Source of the DNA: SIG78 sp036677805
GTDB taxonomy: Bacteria; Verrucomicrobiota; Lentisphaeria; Victivallales; Victivallaceae
Length of the DNA: 64,000 bases
Direction of reading: 5' to 3'
NCBI GenBank assembly: GCA_036677805.1
Contig: JAVBVS010000027.1
Coordinates: forward strand, 9,921-73,920
Shown here: one piece after another, positions 7,627-16,077 of the stretch
Numbering within the stretch: the stretch's first letter is position 1
Layout: every line of letters starts with the position of its first letter
Made by a program: the position numbers and the translations under genes
The notes under the pieces: model-generated
Databases searched by the model: none
Told to the model about the DNA's origin: nothing
The model's input: the letters and a program-made list of their open reading frames with translations, nothing else

Positions 7627-9756
7627 CTATAGCGTTAAAACACTCGTTTTGAAAAAATTCCGGACCGCGTGTTTTTCTTCACATCGCACCAGCAGTCCGA
7701 TTCGCCGTTCATCGGCAAGCAATGCCGCCATATGGGACACGTATTCCAGATACAAATCCCGGCCATGGCGCGGGCAGACACTGAGAATGACCACCCGGAC
7801 CGGCGGCAGCTCGCCGGAACGGCCCGGGAATCCGGTTCGGCAGATGCCGATGGCCGATGTCAGTTTGTCCGCTCCATCGGTTCTGGCATGCGGCAGCGCG
7901 AGCCCACCGGGAAAACAACTTGACGAAACAGCTTCATTGGCCAGAATATCGTTGATACAGAGCAGCGGATTCCGAACCTGATTCCCGTCATTCAGGACAT
8001 TGACCAGCTTGATGATCGCATCTTCATAGGAGTTGGCCTGGAAATCCGTCACGACGCAGCCCGGCGGTACAATCGCGTCGAATCCGGCAACAATCCTGTC
8101 ATCACGCTTCAACCCGGACAAGTCTGAATCGCACAGCAAATCCGTGAAACGGCCTTCCGAATTCAGTTCCCGCAACCGGTTGATATTGGCGTGAAGGTCG
8201 GCCACCGTTTCGCGAATAACCGCCTTGATCCTGAAAACATCGTCGCTTCGGAGCTCAAATTCCAACACCCCGCCGCCGTGTTTCAGAGAAAATGCTTTAT
8301 CGCCATAACGAAAATGAATGATTCCGTCGTCATGAATTTCCGAATGCAGAAAGTTTTCCTTTTTGAAGTTCTTCACCAGTTCGCGCAGAAAAATATCCGC
8401 CAACATGACATCCGGCAAAGCATACTCCAGATGCACCGCGCCGGTATCCATCAACTCTTTTTTCACCCCCTTGCCCTTGATGCCGAGCGCCATTGCCAAC
8501 AACGGCGGCGCCGCCAGCGTGGTCAGCAGGGTCATGATGATCACAATCCCGAAAAGCCTGGAATCAATCACCGGAACCTCACCGCCGTCCGTCGGCATCA
8601 TCGTCGTCGCGCCGATACCGGCGATGATCAATGCGACTTCTCCGCGCGGAATCATCCCCATGCCGATCCGCAACGCACCCAGAAAGTTGAAATTCATCAG
8701 CCAGGCCGGCAAGGCGCAACCGATGATCTTGGCCAAAATCGCGAGCAGGCTGTACCACAATCCGAATTTGATGACGGCCGCATCGCCAAGCACCCGGATA
8801 TCGACCATCATGCCCATCACGACAAAGAATACCGGTACCAGGAAGCTGTAGACGCCGCGCAATGAACGCTCGATGGAAAATGAAATATCGGTCTTGGACA
8901 AACACAACCCCATCACATAGGCCCCGACGATCATGGCCAATCCCGCCTGTTCGAAAAATCCGGCCAGCAGCAGCGCTCCCGCAAAAGCCAGGATCGAAAA
9001 AACCCCGGCAGTGTGGCGGGTCCTCAAAATGCGGGCAATTTTATGAGCGAAATAGAGTCCGGCGGCCGTAACCCCGAGCCAGATTCCAATGCTTTTCAAG
9101 GCGATGATCTCGATTCCGCTCCAACCGCCCCCGCCGGCGTCGGACGCCCCGATCATCCCCATGACCACCGCCAGCGCAATAATGCCCAGCACGTCGTCAA
9201 TCACGGCAGCGGCGAGAATCGTGGTGCCCTCCGGTGAATCGATGCTTCTCTTTTCGGAAAGAATCCGGGCGGTGATGCCGACGCTGGTGGCGGTGCACAG
9301 AATCCCCAGAAACAGCGTCCGGGGATCCGATGGGGCAAAGCCCAGCGACAGTATGCCGAGACCGGCGCCAAAAAGGAAGGAAACCACCATGCCTCCAATT
9401 CCAACCATCGTTCCGGCAATGGAATAACGGAAAAACATCCTCAGATCGGTTTCCAGCCCGGAAATGAAAAGCAGAATGATCGAACCGAGAATTGCGATTC
9501 CGTAAAGCGGCAGTGACACCGGAATGCCGGTGCCCGAAGCCAGCGGAAACAATCCCTGTTCAAAACCCGGAATACCCCAGTTCAACGCGCCCAATCCATA
9601 GGGGCCGATGAGGATTCCGGCGACTACTTCACCCAAAACGGCGGGAATATGGATTCTGGCGGCGATGCTGCCGCACGCATGAGCGGCGAGAATAATCACC
9701 CCCAACTGTATGACCAGATATGCAATCTGACCGACGTTGGCAATATTGTCCGACAT
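7627..9756 (-). CDS. cation:proton antiporter with C-terminal PTS EIIA domain
   Basis: 709 aa. Residues 1 to about 400 are a CPA2/Kef-type antiporter with about 12 helices, with AILGSIILLFISGLETDL and the ion-binding VIDDVLG Asp pair. A linker of about 150 residues leads to a fructose-type PTS EIIA domain (about 560-709) with LPHART, the phosphorylatable His being H623. The product would exchange Na+ or K+ for protons across the inner membrane; the EIIA part suggests phosphotransfer or metabolite control. Start at 9756 is chosen because GGAAGG lies 7 bases upstream and the first helices begin just after it; a longer frame adds 64 residues of unmembrane-like sequence. Confidence 0.85.
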   Translation of the reverse strand: MSDNIANVGQIAYLVIQLGVIILAAHACGSIAARIHIPAVLGEVVAGILIGPYGLGALNWGIPGFEQGLFPLASGTGIPVSLPLYGIAILGSIILLFISGLETDLRMFFRYSIAGTMVGIGGMVVSFLFGAGLGILSLGFAPSDPRTLFLGILCTATSVGITARILSEKRSIDSPEGTTILAAAVIDDVLGIIALAVVMGMIGASDAGGGGWSGIEIIALKSIGIWLGVTAAGLYFAHKIARILRTRHTAGVFSILAFAGALLLAGFFEQAGLAMIVGAYVMGLCLSKTDISFSIERSLRGVYSFLVPVFFVVMGMMVDIRVLGDAAVIKFGLWYSLLAILAKIIGCALPAWLMNFNFLGALRIGMGMIPRGEVALIIAGIGATTMMPTDGGEVPVIDSRLFGIVIIMTLLTTLAAPPLLAMALGIKGKGVKKELMDTGAVHLEYALPDVMLADIFLRELVKNFKKENFLHSEIHDDGIIHFRYGDKAFSLKHGGGVLEFELRSDDVFRIKAVIRETVADLHANINRLRELNSEGRFTDLLCDSDLSGLKRDDRIVAGFDAIVPPGCVVTDFQANSYEDAIIKLVNVLNDGNQVRNPLLCINDILANEAVSSSCFPGGLALPHARTDGADKLTSAIGICRTGFPGRSGELPPVRVVILSVCPRHGRDLYLEYVSHMAALLADERRIGLLVRCEEKHAVRNFFKTSVLTL

Positions 9757-9950
9757 GTTGTTTCCTTCCGACTGGAAAAAATCGTAATCGACGCCATTGC
9801 GGCGCCATGATAATGAGAAGAATGTACCGGATGAATTTCCGCGCAAAAGATTCCGCGATTCAGGCCGGTATCGCAGGCTGTCTCGCCGCCGGATGCAGAC
9901 AATGAAAAAGCAGTTGCCGTTTTTATTTCGGAAAGAACAAAACAGCACCG

Positions 9951-9972
9951 GACGGCCCGATAGCGGGCCGTC
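9951..9972 (-). terminator. perfect 9-bp hairpin, terminator-like
   Basis: GACGGCCCG-ATAG-CGGGCCGTC. On the minus strand it is followed by a short T-rich stretch (GCTGTTTTGTTC). It could end a minus-strand transcript starting near 10240. Confidence 0.5.
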
Positions 9973-9981
9973 AAACTGAAA

Positions 9982-10170
9982 TCAGTTGCTGCCGACGGCA
10001 GAACCATCCGGCGGATTGTAGACGACGTCAAGAAACATGAAGAAATGGGCGGCGACTGCGGCAACAGAATCGGGCGTCCGAGGCAGGGACGATAAAAACG
10101 CCATCCGGAAGCAGAAGCTTCCGACTGTTTCAAAGGCACAGAAAATATAGTGGAAACATTTGATTTTCAT
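9982..10170 (-). CDS. candidate 62-aa protein or part of a structured RNA
   Basis: A 62-codon ORF from the ATG at 10170 with a weak ribosome site (GGAATCCG) and one hydrophobic stretch (FFMFLDVVY). Its stop is 9 bases before the hairpin at 9951-9972, and a promoter (10246-10273) lies about 75 bases upstream. These flanks make a transcript likely, but the protein itself resembles nothing I know, and the transcript could be non-coding. Confidence 0.25.
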   Translation of the reverse strand: MKIKCFHYIFCAFETVGSFCFRMAFLSSLPRTPDSVAAVAAHFFMFLDVVYNPPDGSAVGSN

Positions 10171-10218
10171 CGGATTCCGGGAGACAGTCGGAGATAAGTC
10201 ACCACGCCCCGAGAGGCG

Positions 10219-10273
10219 CCATTCCAACCTTCGGAATGGTATTTTACTATAGCACGATTATCGCAGAATGCAA
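10219..10273 (-). promoter_or_regulatory. promoter with leader hairpin
   Basis: Minus strand: -35 TTGCAT (10268-10273), 16-bp spacer, -10 TATAGT (10246-10251). Immediately downstream CCATTCC (10219-10225) and GGAATGG (10233-10239) form a 7-bp hairpin at the predicted transcript 5' end. Confidence 0.5.
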
Positions 10274-10360
10274 GGCGGCGGCAATCGCCGTCCGGACCGG
10301 TCAGGCATCGAGTCCGACGGCAACGCACCGCGGCGACAACCCCTTCCCGAGCCATGCCGG

Positions 10361-10838
10361 CTACGGTGCGGCGGCGACCCGCTGCCGGGCGGCCGCCAGC
10401 TCACCGGCGGCGAAGAACCTCAACTCGCAGCGTAGCAAAGGCGCAATCCCCTTTTCCACGAAAATGTGCAATGCCACGTCGTCCGAAACCATTGCGATGC
10501 GGCGAATGAATTCGTGATTTTCCCGAATGAATTCGATATGCGCCGCCACTGCGTCGAGATCGCGCCAACCGGGAAACTCGCCCAGCGTCACCACAACACC
10601 GCGGGCGATGGTGATCCGATGCTATATACGGATGGGCCAATACTGATTCAAATGAAAAATTCACGTATCTGATCAGATACAGTTCTTTCAGAAAATCGGT
10701 CATGACTGCGGAAGCATATGAGTTCACCGTTTCCGGTTCGACTTGAATGTAATCGCCATCAGCGGTCAATATTCTGCCATCAAGAAATGGCGCTTTTACG
10801 CAATCAGGATAGGAGCAAGCCTGAACAAATTCAAGCAA
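10361..10838 (-). pseudogene. frameshifted STAS/SpoIIAA-like (SEC14-STAS) gene
   Basis: Two frames together resemble the small SpoIIAA-like family. The upstream frame (10838 down to about 10625) gives MLEFVQ...FLDGRILTADGDYIQV, the family's N-terminal GRLTADDY region. The other frame (10621 down to 10361) gives ARGVVVTLGEFPGWRDLDAV, then IRRIAMVSDD and LRCELRFFA, the conserved C-terminal half. They are separated by a frame change near 10622, and the C-terminal frame has a TAG there and no good start. The reading is a decayed gene; a sequencing error at one base would be the alternative. Confidence 0.5.
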
Positions 10839-10898
10839 TTCCTACAACACGCAGCAGCTTCACTCGGCATGATCAGGCTAATTACGAAAAAGTTAAAA

Positions 10899-10974
10899 TG
10901 GTACCCGGGGGCGGAATCGAACCGCCGACCAAAAGTTTAGGAAACTTCTGCTCTATCCACTGAGCTACCCAGGC
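10899..10974 (-). tRNA. tRNA-Arg (anticodon CCU)
   Basis: 76 nt cloverleaf on the minus strand: acceptor GCCTGGG/CCCGGGT, D-arm GCTCAGTGGATAGAGC, anticodon stem GAAGT/ACTTT with loop TTCCTAA (anticodon CCT, 10939-10941), T-arm GGCGG-TTCGATT-CCGCC, and an encoded 3' ACCA. It decodes AGG. Confidence 0.95.
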
Positions 10975-11091
10975 CGATCACAAGCACCGACCGTTTGCGA
11001 ACGGAATGACCGCCCTTTCCCCGGTCGGCCGGATTTTCTCCGAATCGGCCTCTCCGGCAATAATTCCTCTTTCGCTGATGTCAGGTTGTAT

Positions 11092-11120
11092 AACATAGCC
11101 TCGGAATCCCGATTTTTCAA
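11092..11120 (-). promoter_or_regulatory. candidate promoter for tRNA-Arg
   Basis: Minus strand TTGAAA (11115-11120), 17-bp spacer, TATGTT (11092-11097). It would start a transcript about 110 bases before the mature tRNA. Confidence 0.35.
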
Positions 11121-11187
11121 ACCTGCGGCCGAAATTCCCGAACAATATTCCCGTTCACTTTTTTCATTGGCAGCGCAGCAGAGCTCA

Positions 11188-11212
11188 TTCCCCGGCGACA
11201 AACGCCGGGGAA
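11188..11212 (-). terminator. strong hairpin after thiH
   Basis: TTCCCCGGCG-ACAAA-CGCCGGGGAA, a perfect 10-bp GC-rich stem 36 bases beyond the thiH stop. No T-tract follows on the minus strand, so it may be a Rho-assisted end or a stabilising hairpin of the mnmA-thiH operon. Confidence 0.4.
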
Positions 11213-11247
11213 CAGGAGAGGCGAAAAGAGCATGGATACTGCGAAGC

Positions 11248-12348
11248 CTAGATGCGGTTGTCCCAGGTTTTGAAGACCACCTGCTGGCCGTGAAGGCGGA
11301 TGGCGGAATAGACTTCCGCCGGAGAACGGGAGTCGTTGAGGGTGAATTGAGCGACGTCACGGTCGGCCAGAACCGCGTAGCCGCCCGGCGTCACCCGCGA
11401 GCCCGCGCTCATGTTGTCCGCGGCGCTCAGTACGATCCGGTCCCGGAATTCGGGCGCTTCACGGGTCGATACCGTCATGCCGCATTCGGGAAAAACGATC
11501 CGGAAAGCCAGCATCATCTGCTCCAGTTCGGCTTCATTCACCGGACAGGCCGGTTGAAAACCATCGCTCACCGGCGTAATCCGGGGAAAGGCGAACTGTA
11601 CCTTGCTCCGATAACACTCCTTCATCAGATACAGCGCGTGCGCCCCCAGACTCGCCGCCTCCAGACGCCAGTCGGCCAAGCCGAGCAGAAACGCCACCCC
11701 CAGCGTGCGGAACCCCGCCCTGCCCGCCCGCAGCTGCGTCCCGACCCGGTAATCGTAATCGCGCTTCGGCCCGGCGGGATGAAGCTCCCGGTAAAGCGCC
11801 TGATCGTAGGTTTCCTGAAAACAGGTCAGCCCCTCGTAGCCGGCGGCGAAAAGCGCGCGATAGCCCGCCTCGTCCTGCGGGGCCACTTCAAGCGCGAGAT
11901 AGGAAAAGCGCTCCCGGAGCATCCGCCCAACCTCGCAGAGGAACTCCACGGTCATATGTTTCGGATCCTCCCCGGCCACGATCAGCAGCGAATCAATGCC
12001 GTTCTGACGGATGGCGTCGCATTCGCGGCGGATTTCATCGAGGGTCAGAATTTTCCGTTCCGCATGATGATGGATGTTGAAATCACAGTATTTGCAGGAA
12101 TTGACGCAAGTGTTGGAAATGTAGAGCGGCGCATAGACCGAAACCGTCCTGCCGTAATAACGCCGCCGCGCCAGCGTCGCCACTTGACGCATCGCGTCAA
12201 GCGCTTCCGTTGCGGCGGGAGCAAGCAGGTTGAGCAGGTCGAAGTAATCGCGCCGCTCCTTGTCCAGAGACGCCGCCACCGCCGCGGGGGTGACGGAGGC
12301 GTAATAGTCGGCGATCCATCCGGCGGAAAATTTCAGTTCGGGAAACAT
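11248..12348 (-). CDS. thiH: 2-iminoacetate synthase (radical SAM)
   Basis: 366 aa. ThiH cleaves L-tyrosine to dehydroglycine (2-iminoacetate) and p-cresol for thiazole formation in anaerobic thiamine synthesis. Radical-SAM CxxxCxxC is seen in NTCVNSCKYCDFNI, followed by the family's LTLDEIRRECDAI, SLLIVAGEDP and the CFQETYDQALYREL and RTLGVAFLLGL segments. Length and motifs match ThiH rather than the related HydG. Last gene of the mnmA-to-thiH operon, 12 bases after thiG. No second metal-binding C-terminus of the HydG type is present. Confidence 0.93.
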   Translation of the reverse strand: MFPELKFSAGWIADYYASVTPAAVAASLDKERRDYFDLLNLLAPAATEALDAMRQVATLARRRYYGRTVSVYAPLYISNTCVNSCKYCDFNIHHHAERKILTLDEIRRECDAIRQNGIDSLLIVAGEDPKHMTVEFLCEVGRMLRERFSYLALEVAPQDEAGYRALFAAGYEGLTCFQETYDQALYRELHPAGPKRDYDYRVGTQLRAGRAGFRTLGVAFLLGLADWRLEAASLGAHALYLMKECYRSKVQFAFPRITPVSDGFQPACPVNEAELEQMMLAFRIVFPECGMTVSTREAPEFRDRIVLSAADNMSAGSRVTPGGYAVLADRDVAQFTLNDSRSPAEVYSAIRLHGQQVVFKTWDNRI

Positions 12349-12360
12349 GCTTCGCCCGCC

Positions 12361-13134
12361 TTACTTGAAAAGGTCGAAGGTGTGCAGCGGACTGGTCGCC
12401 GCGGCCAGACGCCCGGCGGCCGGAGGGCCGGATTGCAGCCCCAGCTCCGCCGCGCGCACCGCCAGCTTGAAGGCTTCGGCCATGCGCACCGGATCGGCGG
12501 CGGCGGCCACCGCGGTATTGACCAGCACCGCGTCCGCGCCAAGCTCAATCGCCTCCGCCGCGTGGGACGGCAGGCCGATCCCGGCGTCCACAATCACCGG
12601 GATATGGCTCTGCTCGACGATGATTTCGATCATGGCGCGGGTGCGAATGCCCTGATTGGAGCCGATGGGCGAACCCAGCGGCATCACCGCCGCCGCCCCG
12701 GCCTCCTCCAGCCGTCGGGCCAGCACCGGATCGGCGTTGATGTAGGGCAACACCACCAGTCCGCGCCCGGCGAGGAGTTCGACCGCCTTCAAGGTTTCGA
12801 TCGGGTCGGGCAGCAGATAACGGGCGTCAGGATGAATTTCGAGCTTGATCCAGCGGAATCCGGCGGCCTCGCCGAGGCGCGCGATGCGCACCGCCTCCTC
12901 CGCGTTGCGCGCGCCAGAGGTATTGAGCATGACCTCGATCCGGCCGCGGTCGATGGCGCGCAGGATATCGTCGTGGGCCGCGTCGTCCGGGTTCACCCGG
13001 GTCAGCGCAGTGGTGACCAGTTCGGTCTCCGAAGATTCAAGCGCGGCCTGAAACAATGCGGTGGAGGCGAATTTGCCGGTGCCGAGAAAAAAACGATTGG
13101 CAAACCGGCGGCCGGCGATTACAAGTTCTTTCAT
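12361..13134 (-). CDS. thiG: thiazole synthase
   Basis: 257 aa TIM barrel. Combines ThiS thiocarboxylate, 1-deoxyxylulose 5-phosphate and dehydroglycine into the thiamine thiazole. N-terminus MKELVIAGRRFANRFFLGTG, Schiff-base Lys region WIKLEIHPD, and the phosphate-binding MPLGSPIGSNQGI are all present. Start at 13134 has AAGGATG upstream; a longer in-frame start at 13173 is unlikely. Lies between thiF and thiH in the operon. Confidence 0.95.
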   Translation of the reverse strand: MKELVIAGRRFANRFFLGTGKFASTALFQAALESSETELVTTALTRVNPDDAAHDDILRAIDRGRIEVMLNTSGARNAEEAVRIARLGEAAGFRWIKLEIHPDARYLLPDPIETLKAVELLAGRGLVVLPYINADPVLARRLEEAGAAAVMPLGSPIGSNQGIRTRAMIEIIVEQSHIPVIVDAGIGLPSHAAEAIELGADAVLVNTAVAAAADPVRMAEAFKLAVRAAELGLQSGPPAAGRLAAATSPLHTFDLFK

Positions 13135-13169
13135 GATGTCATCCTTGATGCTTAAGCGGAAAAACCGCG

Positions 13170-13775
13170 TCAAAGTTCCTGTTTCAACAGTGTGGCGACG
13201 ATGCTGTTGGCCTGCATGGCGGCAGCGATGCCGACGCGCGGCGACGCCGGGAAAAGGTGGCTTCCGGGATCGACCCCGCGTTCCAGATCGCCGATCAGAA
13301 TCAGATTCGCCCCCACCCGCCGAAGCTTGAGCGCGCCGGAGCGGCCCCAGCCGGCAATGCCGCTGACCGAAACCACCGTTTTGCCCGTCGGCAGCAGTTC
13401 GCGCAGCAACATGGTTTTGGCCGCCGCGGCATCGAACGCTTCGGCAACGATAACGCAGCGGGCGAAAAGCGCATGGATATTGTCGCCGTCAATCCGGAGA
13501 TCATGCATTTCCAGCTCCAGATCAGGTTCAATCCGCAACAAATTTTCCTTCAACGCCTCGACCTTCCTGCGTCCGATCTGGTCGCGAAAGAAGAATTGCC
13601 GGTTCAGATTGCCGGGCGCGACCGTATCGAAATCCGCAATCACCAAACGCCGCAATCCGGCACGCACCAGATGGGCCGCGCAATTGGAACCGAGGCCGCC
13701 GGCACCGGCGATCCCGACCACGGCGGTTTCAAGTACGGCGCGCTCCGCCGGCGACAGATTGAGATTGGCCGGCAT
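13170..13775 (-). CDS. thiF: ThiS adenylyltransferase, short ThiF type
   Basis: 201 aa, the short thiF family 2 found with anaerobic thiS-thiG-thiH clusters. Adenylates the C-terminal Gly of ThiS before sulfur loading. Nucleotide fold GIAGAGGLGSNCAAHLVRAG, then IADFDTVAPGNLNRQFFF with the catalytic Arg, and KVEALKENLLRI. The C-terminal zinc CxxC pairs of larger E1-like enzymes are absent, as usual in this subfamily. Starts 4 bases after the thiS stop. Confidence 0.9.
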   Translation of the reverse strand: MPANLNLSPAERAVLETAVVGIAGAGGLGSNCAAHLVRAGLRRLVIADFDTVAPGNLNRQFFFRDQIGRRKVEALKENLLRIEPDLELEMHDLRIDGDNIHALFARCVIVAEAFDAAAAKTMLLRELLPTGKTVVSVSGIAGWGRSGALKLRRVGANLILIGDLERGVDPGSHLFPASPRVGIAAAMQANSIVATLLKQEL

Positions 13776-13779
13776 GACT

Positions 13780-13977
13780 CTAGCCCCCCGTCACGATTCG
13801 GAAAACATCAAGCGTGCTCCCCTCGGCAAGCGGGGCATGCAACGCCGCTTCGCCCTGGCAGATGTCGCCGTTGAATTCCACAATTGCGGATTCGGCGTCG
13901 ATGCCCTGCTCTGCCAGCAAAGCGGCCACCGTCGCGGCGGCGGTCGTCAGCGGCCGCCCCTGAAAAATGATGTTCAT
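13780..13977 (-). CDS. thiS: sulfur carrier protein ThiS
   Basis: 65 aa beta-grasp protein ending in the required Gly-Gly (VFRIVTGG), which becomes the thiocarboxylate sulfur donor to ThiG. Start at 13977 is MNIIFQGRPL with GAGG upstream; a longer frame from 14001 is an artefact. Lies between bioB and thiF. Confidence 0.93.
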   Translation of the reverse strand: MNIIFQGRPLTTAAATVAALLAEQGIDAESAIVEFNGDICQGEAALHAPLAEGSTLDVFRIVTGG

Positions 13978-13993
13978 CGGATTTTCCTCGCCT

Positions 13994-14992
13994 TCAATCA
14001 TTGTCGGTAAAACGGGCCAGACGTTCCAGAAACTCCCGGTCCTCGGCCACGCTCCGGCCCCGGGTGGTGAGATAGCCGCCGGTAATCATGCTGTTCATGC
14101 CCGCAAGCATCAGCAGGCCCTGAAAATCCTTCATTGCGGTTTCCCGACCGGCGGCGAATTTGAGCATCTTCGCCGGGTTGACCAGCCGGAAGATCGCAAA
14201 CGCCTTGGCCACTTCGGCCGGTTCCATCACCGGCAGATTCTCCAGCGGCGTGCCTTTGATCGGCAGCAGCACGTTGAGCGGAATGCCGTCGACCTCGAGA
14301 TCACGGCAGGCGACCGCCATCTTGACCCGGTCCTCCCAGCTTTCGCCGAGGCCGAAAATGCCGCCGCAACAAATGCTCACGCCATATTTCTGAAGATAGC
14401 GGATGGTCTGAATCTTGGCCACCACCGAATGCGTGCTGGCGATCAGTTCGGCATAGCGGTCGGGATTGGTCTGGAGATTCATGTTGTAGCGCCAGGCGCC
14501 GTGTTCGGCCAGCAGCCGCGCGGTTTCCTCCGACAGAATACCGATCGAAACGCAGATTTTCAGCTCCGGCAATTCCCGGTGCAACCCATCCATCGCATCG
14601 AGAATCCGGCGGAACTCGGCGGTTGCTTCGGTATAGCCCCAGCCGCTGGTCACGATACCGTAGGTGCGGACGCCTTCGTCGTAAATCTTGCGGGCGCCGG
14701 CGACAATGGCCTCGGGCGCCAGCAGATCGTAGGTTTCGATGCCGGTGTCGTGACACCCGGACTGGGCGCAGAAGCGACAGTTCTGGGAGCAGACGCCGGA
14801 CTTGGCGTTGATGATCGAACACGGCACGATCTTGGGCGCGAACTTGTCCCGCACCTTGTTGGCCAGCGACACCAGATCGAGAATGTCGACACCGGAAATT
14901 CCGGTCAGCGCCAGCGCCTCGGACTCGGTCAGCTGCCCGCCTTCAAGCACCTTGTAAGCGGTCGCCACCGCCGGATGAATCGGGATGGTCAT
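13994..14992 (-). CDS. bioB: biotin synthase
   Basis: 332 aa. Radical-SAM sulfur insertion converting dethiobiotin to biotin. CxxxCxxC in GVCSQNCRFCAQS; [2Fe-2S] ligand positions retained: Cys in KICVSIG, Cys in VSICCGGIFGLGE, and Arg in FAAGRE; YNMNLQT replaces the usual YNHNLxT. Start at 14992 overlaps the hydE stop (ATGA). No other biotin genes are nearby, so it is grouped here with sulfur-transfer enzymes rather than with its pathway. A BioB-like paralogue with another substrate is a lesser possibility. Confidence 0.85.
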   Translation of the reverse strand: MTIPIHPAVATAYKVLEGGQLTESEALALTGISGVDILDLVSLANKVRDKFAPKIVPCSIINAKSGVCSQNCRFCAQSGCHDTGIETYDLLAPEAIVAGARKIYDEGVRTYGIVTSGWGYTEATAEFRRILDAMDGLHRELPELKICVSIGILSEETARLLAEHGAWRYNMNLQTNPDRYAELIASTHSVVAKIQTIRYLQKYGVSICCGGIFGLGESWEDRVKMAVACRDLEVDGIPLNVLLPIKGTPLENLPVMEPAEVAKAFAIFRLVNPAKMLKFAAGRETAMKDFQGLLMLAGMNSMITGGYLTTRGRSVAEDREFLERLARFTDND

Positions 14993-16077
14993 GATTGCAA
15001 CGCGTCCTTTCTCCGAAAATGCGGAGGATCGCCGCGCACCCCCCAGTGAATGGTCTCGCCGATGGCGAGCATGCGCCCGGCGAGGCAGTTCCGGCAGCGG
15101 GCGGAATTCTCGTCCAGACAAGGTTTATTTTCATACAACTGATAATGCTTCCGGTACTCGACATCGGTCACATTAGGCATCAAAACGTTGGCCCCGGCCA
15201 GAATTCCCGCCTCGCGGCCCCGGTCGTCCAACGCCTGAAGCGCGGTCGTGGCCGCGATGTTCACATCGTGCAGATAAAGCCGCGCCGCCGCGATCATCCG
15301 CAGTCCGATTTCGAGCTGCGTCCGATTGAATTCCGGCGTCAGCGTGACATCACGGCCCAGCGGCGCATCGCGGTGCGGCAGCCACGGCCCCATGCCCAGC
15401 ATATCCACCCCGACGGCGCGGAAGAATTCAAGATCGGCGGCGAGATCGTCCGGCGTCTGTCCCGGCAAGCCGGTCATCACGCCACTGCCGAGCTGATAGC
15501 CCAGGCCGCGCAGCGTCAGCAATGCCTCGCGGCGGCGGGCGAACGAGTGATCCGGCGGATGAATCCGGCGGTAAAGCCCGGGATTGGAGGTTTCGATGCG
15601 CAGCAGATAACGGTGCGCTCCGGCTTCGCGCCAGCGGCGATAGACCGCCTCGGACTGTTCGCCCAGACAAAGTGTGATGCCCAGTTTTTCTCCGGCAAAC
15701 GTCTTGATCCGGCGCAGAATGCGTTCGATGTAAACCGTATTCTCCTCGGTTTCGATTTCCCCAGACTGAAGCACGACGGAGCCGTAACGCTGTTCATAGG
15801 CCCATTGCGCCATACGTACGGCGTCATCTTCGGCCAGCCGGTAACGGACTACGGCGGCATTGCTCCGGCGAATGCCGCAGTAGAAACAATCCTTGGCGCA
15901 GACATTGCCGAGTTCGATCAGGCCGCGCAGCACCACTTTTTTACCGAAAAGACGGCATTTCAAAGCATAGGCGGCATGAGCCAACTCCGCCGGATCGACC
16001 GCCGTCAGCAGCGCAGCCAGTTCCGCATGGGTCAGACTGAACGGTTTCCTCATGGCTTTTTCAAGCAATGGATTCAT
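14989..16077 (-). CDS. hydE: HydE-type [FeFe]-hydrogenase maturation radical SAM protein
   Basis: 362 aa. HydE takes part in building the diiron subcluster of [FeFe]-hydrogenase. CxxxCxxC in NVCAKDCFYCGIRRS; VVLQSGE, YLLRIETSNPGLY and GVMTGLPGQTPDDL are typical HydE segments; the C-terminal Cys group (PCLDENSARCRNC) would bind the second cluster seen in some HydE. hydF and hydG are not in the window, so a hydrogenase elsewhere is inferred. Both ends overlap neighbours by 4 bases, so it is inside the mnmA operon. Confidence 0.85.
   Translation of the reverse strand: MNPLLEKAMRKPFSLTHAELAALLTAVDPAELAHAAYALKCRLFGKKVVLRGLIELGNVCAKDCFYCGIRRSNAAVVRYRLAEDDAVRMAQWAYEQRYGSVVLQSGEIETEENTVYIERILRRIKTFAGEKLGITLCLGEQSEAVYRRWREAGAHRYLLRIETSNPGLYRRIHPPDHSFARRREALLTLRGLGYQLGSGVMTGLPGQTPDDLAADLEFFRAVGVDMLGMGPWLPHRDAPLGRDVTLTPEFNRTQLEIGLRMIAAARLYLHDVNIAATTALQALDDRGREAGILAGANVLMPNVTDVEYRKHYQLYENKPCLDENSARCRNCLAGRMLAIGETIHWGVRGDPPHFRRKDALQS

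Larger units (their letters stand above)
9757..10360. other. gene-poor stretch
   Basis: About 600 bases with no convincing protein gene. It contains a promoter-like pair on the minus strand, two small hairpins, one 62-codon candidate ORF and a terminator-like hairpin, described separately. Confidence 0.6.

Noticed and set aside
9757..9948. 64-residue N-terminal extension of the antiporter
   Set aside because: GGAAGG directly precedes ATG 9756, and the extension is not membrane-like.
11086..13155. 689-codon plus-strand ORF
   Set aside because: Exactly antisense to thiH and thiG, which have full family motifs; low-complexity Arg/Gly-rich translation typical of GC-rich antisense frames.
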